DNA of 64,000 bases from the NCBI GenBank assembly GCA_014649155.1, contig BMSM01000007.1, positions 186,001-250,000 of the forward strand. Reading direction: 5' to 3'. Positions within the stretch are counted from its first letter, which is position 1. Every line of letters starts with the position of its first letter. Positions 8,784-16,787 of the stretch are shown here, one piece after another. The stretch is from Streptomyces griseoviridis (GTDB lineage Bacteria; Actinomycetota; Actinomycetes; Streptomycetales; Streptomycetaceae). Both the position numbers and the translations under genes were made by a program. The notes below the pieces were generated by a model. The model was not told the origin of the DNA, did no database searches, and saw only the letters and a program-made list of their open reading frames with translations.

Positions 8784-10451
8784 TCACCGGAAGCGGAGCG
8801 CCTTCATCAGGTGGAGGCTGCGGGTCATGAAGCGGGCGTACTTCTCGTCGTCCAGGCCCAGCGAGGGAGCCATCGGCAGCAGGCGCTGGTGGGCGACGGT
8901 CTGCGCCTCGGTGTACTTGAGGATGCCCTCGGAGCCGTGCCGGCGGCCGAGCCCGGAGTCCTTCATGCCGCCCATCGGCGCCTGGACGCTGCCGTAGGCC
9001 GCGGCGTACCCCTCGTTGATGTTGACGGTGCCGGTGCGCAGCCGGGCGGCGACCTTGCGGCCGCGCCGGGCGTCCTTGGTCCAGACCGAGGAGTTCAGGC
9101 CGTACGGTGTGGCGTTGGCGTGCTCGACGGCCTCCTCCTCGGTGTGGAAGCGGTAGACGGAGACGACCGGTCCGAAGGTCTCCTCGGCGCACACCGCCAT
9201 GGGCGCGGCGACGCCGTCGAGGATGGTCGGCTCGTGGAAGTACGGGCCGATGTCGGGCCGCGCGACCCCGCCGGCCAGGACCTTCGCACCGCGCTCCACG
9301 GCGTCCGCGACATGCCGCTGTACGGTCTCCAGCTGCCGCTGCCCCGCCAGTGACCCCATGTCGGCGCCGTAGGCGAGGGACGCGCCGAGCCGCATCGCCC
9401 TGGTGCGGGCGGCGAAGCGCTCCAGGAAGGCGTCGGCGAGGGACTCGTGGACGTAGAGCCGCTCCACGGAGATGCAGAGCTGGCCGGCGGAGGAGAAGCA
9501 GGCGCGGACCGCGCCCGCCGCGGCCTTCTCGATGTCGGCGTCCTCCAGGACCAGCATGGCGTTCTTGCCGCCCAGTTCGAGGGAGACGCCGACCAGGCGG
9601 TCGGCGGCGCCCCGGGCGACCTCGCGGCCGGTGCGGGTGGAGCCGGTGAAGGAGACGTAGTCGGCGTGCCGGACCACCTCGGGGCCGACGACCGGGCCCT
9701 CGCCGAGGACGACCTGGAAGACGCCCTCGGGCAGTCCGGCCTCGATGAGCAGGTCGCGGGCCCACAGGGCGGTCAGGCAGGTCTCGGTGTCGGGCTTCAT
9801 GACGACCGCGTTGCCCGTGACGAAGGCGGGGAGCGCGTCGCCCACCGACAGTTCCAGCGGGTAGTTCCACGGGGCTATCTGGCCGACGACACCGCGCGGG
9901 TGGCGCAGTTCGGTGACCTTCGTCAGCGCCGGTACGGCGCCGGTGTGCCGCCTGGGCCGCAGGTAGGCGGGGGCCTTGCGGCCGTAGTGCCGGGCGGCGA
10001 CGGCGACGGCCTGGACCTCCTCGTGGGCGTGCAGGCGGGCCTTGCCGGTCTCCAGCTGGATCAGGTCGAGGACCTCGGCCTGACGCTGGAGGACCAGGTC
10101 GTGGAAGCGGAGCAGGACGGCGGCGCGTTCCCGGACCGGGGTGCGCTCCCAGGCCGGCTGGGCGGCGCGGGCCCGGTCGTACGCCTCGGCCACGTCCGCC
10201 GGTGTGGACTCCGGCAGGTCGGCCAGCTTCCCGCCGGTGAGCGGGGCGTGGCTCGCGGTCCGTCCCGAGCCGGTGACGCCCTTGGTGAGCCGGGCGAGCA
10301 GCTCGGGGGTGACCACGTCGGCGGCGGTGCGGGCGCCCGGCGGGGCGGGGGCGAGGGGGTTGGTGCCGGTCCGTGCGGTGGCGGTCGGGTCCGTCACCGT
10401 CGTGGGGGCGTTCTTGGGGGCTGTCTGCTCCGGGGCCTGCGCGTCCGTCAT
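8784..10451 (-). CDS. succinic-semialdehyde dehydrogenase family protein
   Basis: This is an NAD(P)-dependent aldehyde dehydrogenase of 555 residues, of the long GabD2-like actinobacterial type. The catalytic glutamate is E292 in LELGGK and the nucleophile C326 in SSAGQLCISVE. The cofactor segment is PWNYPLELSVGDALPAF, then SFTGSTRTGREV. The first 45 residues are a Thr/Pro-rich extension that the fold does not need. Probable product: succinate from succinic semialdehyde, though aldehyde specificity is inferred from overall resemblance only. It is followed after 75 bp by the GMC oxidoreductase and likely cotranscribed with it. Confidence 0.88.
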   Translation of the reverse strand: MTDAQAPEQTAPKNAPTTVTDPTATARTGTNPLAPAPPGARTAADVVTPELLARLTKGVTGSGRTASHAPLTGGKLADLPESTPADVAEAYDRARAAQPAWERTPVRERAAVLLRFHDLVLQRQAEVLDLIQLETGKARLHAHEEVQAVAVAARHYGRKAPAYLRPRRHTGAVPALTKVTELRHPRGVVGQIAPWNYPLELSVGDALPAFVTGNAVVMKPDTETCLTALWARDLLIEAGLPEGVFQVVLGEGPVVGPEVVRHADYVSFTGSTRTGREVARGAADRLVGVSLELGGKNAMLVLEDADIEKAAAGAVRACFSSAGQLCISVERLYVHESLADAFLERFAARTRAMRLGASLAYGADMGSLAGQRQLETVQRHVADAVERGAKVLAGGVARPDIGPYFHEPTILDGVAAPMAVCAEETFGPVVSVYRFHTEEEAVEHANATPYGLNSSVWTKDARRGRKVAARLRTGTVNINEGYAAAYGSVQAPMGGMKDSGLGRRHGSEGILKYTEAQTVAHQRLLPMAPSLGLDDEKYARFMTRSLHLMKALRFR

Positions 10452-10563
10452 GAGCGGCAGGGTATGCCGCTGCGGGGCCCTTGTGTACCCGTCGGTAACG
10501 CAGATTCACCGAGCGCTCACATGCCGCCAGTGATCGCTGGCAACGAACGCCCTGATCAGGGGG

Positions 10564-11787
10564 TTATTCGGGGGTACGGCCGCCCTCGGAGGACGCCGGC
10601 GAGGAGGAGGCCGGCCGCGACGGCGGGGGCGGCGAGGAGGACGGGGGCGGCGGGGTCGCGGGCCGGGTCGTGGGCGGGGGCGGGGTCGTGGGCGGGGGCG
10701 GGGTCGTGGGGACGCGGGTCACGGTGACGGTGGCGGTGGGGACCGGGGTCGGGGAGCCGGCGGGGCCGCCGTCGCCGGGCGGGGCCTGGTCCGGTGCCGA
10801 GGTGGTCGGGAGCGGGTCCCCGCCTCCGTCGCCGGCGCCGTCGATCAGCAGCGCCGCCACGGCGGCGCCCGCGCCCGCCGTCGCGGCGGCCAGCAGCGCC
10901 ACCGTGAGCATGGCCCGTTTCGAACGCCGTCGCCCGGAGCCGCCCGGCGCGGTGGTGCGCCCGGTGGCCAGGTAGGTCCGCAGCATGCCCTCGGCCCCGG
11001 CGGCGTCCAGCCGACGCCGCGGGTCCCGTTCGAGCAGGCCGCGGATGACGGGGAGCAGCGGGCCCGCCTGCGGGGGCGGCTCTATCTCCGCGGTGACCAC
11101 GGCGTGCAGGATGCCGCCGAGCGAGTCCCGGTGGAACGGGGACTCGCCGCTGAGGACGGTGCACAGCAGGGCGCCCAGCGACCACAGGTCGGACTCGGGA
11201 CCGGCCCGGCCGCCGGACATCCGCTCCGGCGCGGTGTACTCGGGGGAGCCGACGAAGGCGCCGGACTCGGTGAGCGTGGTGGCGCCCGGGACCTGGGCGA
11301 CGCCGAAGTCGGTGAGCACGACCCGGCCGTCCTCGGCGACCAGCACGTTCGACGGCTTCACGTCACGGTGCAGGACCCCGGCGGTGTGCGCGGTGCGCAG
11401 CGCGCCGAGCAGCGCCAGCCCGATCCGGGCCGCCTCGGCGGGGCCGACCGGCCCCTGACCGGCGATCCGGTCGGCGAGCGAGCCGCCGTCGAGCAGCTCC
11501 ATGACGATGTACGTCCGTTCGTCGTCGTCCACGACGTCGTGGACGACGATGATGTGCGGGTGGCTCAGCTGCGCGACCGCGCGGGCCTCGCGCAGGGTGC
11601 GCTCACGGCGGCGCCGGGCCTCGGCGGCGGAGAGGGTGTCGTCGCCGGGCAGTTCCTTGACGGCGACCTGCCGGCCGAGCAGTTCGTCGACCGCCCGCCA
11701 CACCACGCCCATACCGCCGCGGCCGAGCCGCGCCAGAAGCCGGTAACGGCCCGCGATGACACGTCCGCCCGCCCCCTCGGTCACCAT
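10564..11787 (-). CDS. transmembrane Ser/Thr protein kinase (407 aa)
   Basis: This is a Hanks-type kinase with an intact active site: glycine loop LGRGGMG (21-27), VAVK with K44, HRDVKPSNV with catalytic D142, DFG at 160-162 and APE at 186-188. A membrane helix follows at about 292-315. The short outside tail is Pro/Thr-rich with a repeated TPPPPT motif, encoded by an 18-bp repeat near 10670-10710. Unlike its three neighbours it lacks the folded extracellular domain. I chose ATG 11787, where GGGACGC precedes the start; the adjacent kinase at 18788 has a similar context. ATG 11796 and 11799 are alternatives. It is the last gene of a four-kinase cluster. Confidence 0.92.
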   Translation of the reverse strand: MVTEGAGGRVIAGRYRLLARLGRGGMGVVWRAVDELLGRQVAVKELPGDDTLSAAEARRRRERTLREARAVAQLSHPHIIVVHDVVDDDERTYIVMELLDGGSLADRIAGQGPVGPAEAARIGLALLGALRTAHTAGVLHRDVKPSNVLVAEDGRVVLTDFGVAQVPGATTLTESGAFVGSPEYTAPERMSGGRAGPESDLWSLGALLCTVLSGESPFHRDSLGGILHAVVTAEIEPPPQAGPLLPVIRGLLERDPRRRLDAAGAEGMLRTYLATGRTTAPGGSGRRRSKRAMLTVALLAAATAGAGAAVAALLIDGAGDGGGDPLPTTSAPDQAPPGDGGPAGSPTPVPTATVTVTRVPTTPPPPTTPPPPTTRPATPPPPSSSPPPPSRPASSSPASSEGGRTPE

Positions 11788-11886
11788 GCGTCCCATCATG
11801 CCGCACAGTGCGCGACGACTCGGGACCCGCGCGGGTCCGGGTGGCCGACAAACGACCTGGTGCGCCGGGGGTGCGCCGGGGGCTCC

Positions 11887-13704
11887 TCAGGCGGTGCCCT
11901 CCCGCCAGCTCCGCAGGACCGCCTCGAACTGCTCGCTCGCCGTCGCCCAGTCGTCGACGGGCGAGGACATGTAGAGGGCGTACTCGACGCCGTCCCGGGA
12001 CAGGTACATCTCCTCGACGGCGCGGCGCGGCCCCGGGAAGGACGTGTCCTCGGCCAGCGCGGTCCAGGTGTACTCCCAGCGGGCGCTGGGACGGTCCCGG
12101 TAGTCGTTCTCCTCCAGCGTCACCCGCTGGTAGTCGGCCAGCCGCTGGAGTTGTTCCTCCAGGCTGAGCTGGTGGGCGTACGGGTCGTCGAAGTCGGGCG
12201 AGGTGTCGACGGCGACGCGGAGGAAGTGCTCGCCGCCGTCGGGCGTGTAGTCGACCTGTCGGAGGTCGCCGTCGTCGCCGTACACCTGGCGGGTCCAGTC
12301 CGCGGGCAGGGAGAGGCTGAAACCGAACGGGTCCTCGCGGCGGACCCAGTCGGCCGGAACCGCTCCCCCGGACGTCCCGGCGGAGTCGGAGCCGCCCGAG
12401 CCGTCCGGCGACTCGGAGCCGCCGGACCCCCGGGTCCCCTCCGTCGCCCCGGCGGTCACGGTCGGCCCGACGGAGACGGCGGAGTCGCCCTTGGTCCCGT
12501 CGCCGCCTTCCGTCGCCCGCAGCAGTACGGCGGTGCCCCCGCCGACCAGGGCGGCGACGACCACGGCCAGCACGACCGTACGCGCCCGGCGCATGCCGGA
12601 CGGCGCAGGGGCGGTGGTCGAGGTGGTGGGCGTACCGCCGGGAGGTCCGTGGTAGGCGGAGTACCCGGCGTACGCCGGGTGTCCGGCGTGTCCTGGGTGC
12701 GCGAGGTCCGCGCCGTGGCGGCCGGGCGCCGGGGTGACGGCCGTGGGGCCTCCGGCCGGCGGCGGCACCGCGCCGTCCGCCGGTGGACGCCCGTCGGCCG
12801 GGCGCGGTCCGGCCGCGTCACCCGGCGAGGCCGGGTGGGTCACCGCTTGCGTCGGCACATACGCCTGCGCCGCGTCCGACCGGCGTCCCTCGGCCGCCTC
12901 GGCGAGCATCTGCTCGGCCTCCTCCGCCGAGGGCCGGGTGGCCGGGTCCTTGCGCAGCAGGGCGCTGACCACGGGCTCCAGCGGACCGGCGTGGCGCGGC
13001 GGTGCGGCCTCCTCCTCCACGACCGCCTGCATGGTGGACAGCGGTGAGGTGCGGCGGAACGGCGACCTGCCCTCCACCGCCGTGTAGAGCGTCGCGCCCA
13101 GCGCCCACAGGTCGGACGAGGGGCCGGGATCATGGCCGCGGACGCGCTCGGGCGCCAGGTAGTCGACGGAACCGACCACCTCCCCGGTCCGCGTGATGGT
13201 GGAGTCGCCCTCGATCTGCGCGATGCCGAAGTCGGTGAGGAGCACCCGGCCGTCCGCGCCGAGCAGCACGTTGCCCGGTTTCACGTCGCGGTGCAGCACC
13301 CCGGCGGCGTGGGCGGCGCGCAGGGCGCGCAGCACCCAGAGGCCGATCCGGGCCGCCTCGCGCGGCGCGACGCGTTCCTCGTCCTTGACCGCGTCGGCCA
13401 GCGAACGGCCCTCGACCAGTTCCATGACGATCCACGGCCGGCCGTCGTGTTCCAGTACGTCGTGGACGGTGACGACGGCCGGGTGGTTGATCCGCGCCGC
13501 CGCGCGCGCCTCGCCCCGGGTGCGGGCCAGCAGCACGGCCCGGTCCCCCTCGGCGACGTAGAGCGCGGCGGTCAGCTCCTTGATGGCGACGACCCGGTGC
13601 AGCACCTCGTCGTGGGCGCGCCACACCCGGCCCATGCCACCGCTGCCGATGGCGTCGCCGAGCCGGTAGCGGCCCGCGAGGAGCTGGCCCTGCATCTGAT
13701 TCAC
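11887..13704 (-). CDS. transmembrane Ser/Thr protein kinase with extracellular domain (605 aa)
   Basis: This is an active-looking Hanks-type kinase: GSGGMG at 20-25, K42 in VAIK, HRDVKPGNV with D140, DFG at 158-160 and LAPERVRG. A Pro/Ala/His-rich linker (about 280-370) leads to a membrane helix at about 374-395. The outside part has a Ser/Gly-rich stalk and a folded domain over the last 150 residues (DPFGFSLSLPADW, then EEMYLSRDGVEYALYMSS). A similar domain ends two neighbouring kinases. GTG 13704 is chosen because GGGG lies just upstream, whereas the ATG three codons later has none. Developmental cell-wall control is plausible by analogy with the S. coelicolor kinase cluster at this position. 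Confidence 0.92.
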   Translation of the reverse strand: MNQMQGQLLAGRYRLGDAIGSGGMGRVWRAHDEVLHRVVAIKELTAALYVAEGDRAVLLARTRGEARAAARINHPAVVTVHDVLEHDGRPWIVMELVEGRSLADAVKDEERVAPREAARIGLWVLRALRAAHAAGVLHRDVKPGNVLLGADGRVLLTDFGIAQIEGDSTITRTGEVVGSVDYLAPERVRGHDPGPSSDLWALGATLYTAVEGRSPFRRTSPLSTMQAVVEEEAAPPRHAGPLEPVVSALLRKDPATRPSAEEAEQMLAEAAEGRRSDAAQAYVPTQAVTHPASPGDAAGPRPADGRPPADGAVPPPAGGPTAVTPAPGRHGADLAHPGHAGHPAYAGYSAYHGPPGGTPTTSTTAPAPSGMRRARTVVLAVVVAALVGGGTAVLLRATEGGDGTKGDSAVSVGPTVTAGATEGTRGSGGSESPDGSGGSDSAGTSGGAVPADWVRREDPFGFSLSLPADWTRQVYGDDGDLRQVDYTPDGGEHFLRVAVDTSPDFDDPYAHQLSLEEQLQRLADYQRVTLEENDYRDRPSARWEYTWTALAEDTSFPGPRRAVEEMYLSRDGVEYALYMSSPVDDWATASEQFEAVLRSWREGTA

Positions 13705-13904
13705 GTTGCCCCGCAATGGTCTTGACTGGGTCAGCGTAGGGACCGGCCCTCGTCCAGGGAACCGGTGGGGCGCTCCGGAGACCGCTCTGTGACGGTTGTC
13801 GCTTTCTGATCGACCGGGCAACCACATCCGCTCAACCAGCGTCAACAGAGCGCTTATTCGGTCCAGCGATCAGGGACAAGCGGTACGGAGAGGACCGAAA
13901 GGGG

Positions 13905-16622
13905 TCAGCCCGTGTACTGGTAGCTCGCCGACGCCTGTTCGAAGAGCCGGGTCACCTCGTCGCGCTGCGCCTCCGGTCCGCGCACCTGTACCACGTGGTA
14001 GTGCCCGTCGATCAGGATCGCGAGATTGCGTACGTACAGCTCGCTCCCGTCGTCCCCGTTCCAGGTGAACTGCCCCTCGGCCATCGAGCGTCCGCCCACC
14101 TCGATGGACTTCAGCCCGGCCGAGGTGGCCCAGCTGGAGTCCCGGTAGGGCTGCAACTCCGGTTCGCGGTCCCGCTGGTACGTCATCGGATCGGCACCGA
14201 ACTCCCCGGCGCCGTCCCTTCCCGGTACGACGATCAGCTCGAAGTCGCCCTGGCTGTACACGACCTGCCCGCGACCGTTGACGGCGGTGCGGTCCCAGCC
14301 CTCGGCGACGGCGACGCGGAACCCCTCCGGGTCCTTGCGCAGGGTGAAGCCGTCGGCGACCTCGGGGCCGGTGGTCTGCGGCTCGGTGGACCCAGCGGAC
14401 CGGGACGGGTCCGGTTCCTCGTCCTGCGGCGACTCGCGTTCGGGGCGGGGCTCGCCGCTGGGGTCCGGCGCTCCGGCGGCGCCCGTCCGGTCGGGGCCGC
14501 CGGCCGCGCCGGTGTCGCCGTCCTTCGGCATGAAGACCATGGCGTACGCGATCAGCGCGGCCATGCCGGCCAGTATCAGCAGGAGCAGGAGGCGGCCGAG
14601 CCGACGCGGTGAACCCGCCTCCCGCTTGGCCCGCTTGTGCCGTCCTTGGTGCGCGGGCAGCCCGGCGCGCCGCCTGCGCACCAGCTCGCCCCGGCGGCGC
14701 ACGATCGGCAGCCGGCTCGCGTCGACGGGCGGGGCCGGGACGACATGGAGTCCCGCGTCGGGCTCCGGAGCCGACCGGACCAGCGAGCGCAGCCAGCCGC
14801 GCAGCTCCTCGAAGTCGAGCCGCTCGATGGGGTCCTGACGCAGCAGCGACTCGACGACCGGCCTGAGCGGCCCGCATTCCTCGGCGTAGGCGGGCGGTTC
14901 CGCGCACACCATCTGCACCAGCTCGGCCGTGGACTCCTCCGGGTACGGGGCGTGCCCCTGGACGGCACGGAAGAGCAGGGCGCCCAGGGCCCACAGGTCG
15001 GTCGCGGGACCGATGGGCGGCGCCAGCCGCCAGTTCTCGTGCACCGGGCCGGCCTGCTCGGGCGCCCACCGCTCGGTAACCGGCCCGACCAGCGCCATCC
15101 GCGCCTGCCGGGCCCGCTCGGCGGCGAGCGCGGTGTCCGGTCCCCGGCGTACGGGAGCGTCGGCGGCCGGATCGTCCCAGCGACCGGTCGGCGGGGCCGG
15201 CGCGGGCACGGGGGCCGGCGCGCCCGGCGGAACCGAGGGGGCCGGCTGAGCGGCGGGGCCGGGCGGGTGCCGGGGGTCGGCGGGCGGGGTCGCCGGGGCA
15301 CCGGTGGCACGGGGAGCGGCGCCATGCCAGGAGGTGGTGCGGACGCCGTAGGGGTCGGCGATCTGCCCCGGCGTGGGCCCGCCGGCGTGTCCGGGAGCGG
15401 ACGGCGGCTGTCCCGGCCCGGTGCCGTAGGGGGCGGGGGCGGTGTCGGGGGCGGGGCGGGCTCCGGGCAGGGCCGCGCGGCTCTGCTCCGCCTCGTGGAT
15501 GCGGGCCGCGGCCCGGGCACCGGCCCGGTAGGCGGCGATCGCCCCGGCCCGCGCGGCCCGGACATCCCCGCTGCCCCCGAGCGCACGCGGCCCACCGGCG
15601 TCACCGGCCCCGCCCGCCGCGTCCGCGCCCTGCCCCGGCAGCGCCTCGGCCACCCGCGCCTGGATGGCGGCCCGCCGAGCGGCTTCGGGGTCACGGGGAG
15701 GGGGACCGGCGGGGCTGCTGGGGCCACCGGCAGGACCAGCGGGACCCGCAGGGCTGCCGGGACCGCCGGCAGGACCGAGGGAACCCGCAGGGCTACCAGG
15801 CCCACCACGACCGAGGGAACCCGCGGGGCTACCAGGTCCACCGGGACCCAGGGGACCACCGGGACCACCGGGACCGGCACCACCGGGACCGAACGTGCCG
15901 GTGGGGCTCACGGAGCCGAACGTGCCGCCGGGACCCACGGAGCCGGCCGGCCCCTGGCCCCCGCTCCCGTCAGCCCCGCTCTCCCCCTCGCCCCCGGGCA
16001 CGGGGTCGTATCCGCACAACGCCTCCTCCGCCGCGCCGACCGCCAGCCCGGTCAGCAGTACGCGGCCGTCGTCGCAGACGAGCACCGTGCGCGCGGTGAT
16101 GTTCCGGTGCACCCAGCCGTGGGCGTGCAGCACCCGCAGGGCCATCAGGACGTCGGAGGCGATCTCGGCCGCCCGGTACGGCGTCAGCGGCTGCTCGGCG
16201 AGCAGGGCCGCCAGCGGCCGGGCGGGCACCAGCTCGCTGACGACCCACAGCGAGCCGCCCTCGGCGAACACGTCGAAGACCTGGTCGAGACGGGGATGGT
16301 CGGGAATGGCCGCCGCGGCCTGCGCCGCCTCCACCGCCCGCCGCACCACGGGGTCGGCCGGGCGCCGGACACCGCTGCGCGAGGACGACGATCGCTGGAC
16401 CGGCCGCCGGGCCCCGCCGTCACGCGCCGTGAACCCCTCGGGCAGCCCCTCCGCGTCGAGCACCTCCGCCTCGACGACCTCGGGCAACGGCACCTGCCTG
16501 ACCAGTACTTCCTGTCCGCTGTACGTGTCGAAGGCGCGGCTCTCGGCGAGTTCGTACTCGTCGGAGGGCGGCAGCGGCAGCCGGTAGCGGTCGGCGAGGA
16601 CCCGTCCCGCGTAGTCGTCCAC
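13905..16622 (-). CDS. membrane pseudokinase with collagen-like insert (905 aa)
   Basis: The protein has a kinase fold without its chemistry. There is no glycine loop (LPLPPSDEYELAES), the beta-3 lysine is R42 in VLVRQV, HRD is HRN (172-174), and DFG is TGL (191-193). APE survives in WAPEQAG (520-522). Between TGL and APE lies a low-complexity insert of about 300 residues (210-517): first collagen-like GPGGPGGPLGP and GSPAGSLG repeats, then Ala/Pro-rich sequence. The C-lobe continues to about 613, a basic patch precedes a membrane helix at 676-697, and the outside C-terminal domain resembles those of the adjacent kinases. I infer a scaffold or allosteric partner of those kinases. Confidence 0.88.
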   Translation of the reverse strand: MDDYAGRVLADRYRLPLPPSDEYELAESRAFDTYSGQEVLVRQVPLPEVVEAEVLDAEGLPEGFTARDGGARRPVQRSSSSRSGVRRPADPVVRRAVEAAQAAAAIPDHPRLDQVFDVFAEGGSLWVVSELVPARPLAALLAEQPLTPYRAAEIASDVLMALRVLHAHGWVHRNITARTVLVCDDGRVLLTGLAVGAAEEALCGYDPVPGGEGESGADGSGGQGPAGSVGPGGTFGSVSPTGTFGPGGAGPGGPGGPLGPGGPGSPAGSLGRGGPGSPAGSLGPAGGPGSPAGPAGPAGGPSSPAGPPPRDPEAARRAAIQARVAEALPGQGADAAGGAGDAGGPRALGGSGDVRAARAGAIAAYRAGARAAARIHEAEQSRAALPGARPAPDTAPAPYGTGPGQPPSAPGHAGGPTPGQIADPYGVRTTSWHGAAPRATGAPATPPADPRHPPGPAAQPAPSVPPGAPAPVPAPAPPTGRWDDPAADAPVRRGPDTALAAERARQARMALVGPVTERWAPEQAGPVHENWRLAPPIGPATDLWALGALLFRAVQGHAPYPEESTAELVQMVCAEPPAYAEECGPLRPVVESLLRQDPIERLDFEELRGWLRSLVRSAPEPDAGLHVVPAPPVDASRLPIVRRRGELVRRRRAGLPAHQGRHKRAKREAGSPRRLGRLLLLLILAGMAALIAYAMVFMPKDGDTGAAGGPDRTGAAGAPDPSGEPRPERESPQDEEPDPSRSAGSTEPQTTGPEVADGFTLRKDPEGFRVAVAEGWDRTAVNGRGQVVYSQGDFELIVVPGRDGAGEFGADPMTYQRDREPELQPYRDSSWATSAGLKSIEVGGRSMAEGQFTWNGDDGSELYVRNLAILIDGHYHVVQVRGPEAQRDEVTRLFEQASASYQYTG
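15680..15960 (-). repeat. collagen-like codon repeats inside the pseudokinase gene
   Basis: Imperfect tandem repeats on the minus strand encode Gly-Pro-Gly and GSPAGSLG units within the pseudokinase reading frame. They stay in frame, with no stop. Length variation by slippage would be expected among strains. Confidence 0.75.
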
Positions 16623-16787
16623 GTTGCCTCCCCCGGCATCCCGGTCGGTCGATTCCGCTCGCCCCGCGGCCGGTTCCTACTGCGTACGGTCCGCAAGCAC
16701 TCACGATACGTGCCGGAGGCAACCCTCAGAGAGCAGTCGCCAGATATCAGCGCCGCCAAACCCGCGCACGAGAGGCGCGGAGCGGGA

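Noticed and set aside
15680..15960. Possible CRISPR array
   Set aside because: The repeats are short, imperfect and in frame with a protein; there are no regular unique spacers and no cas genes.
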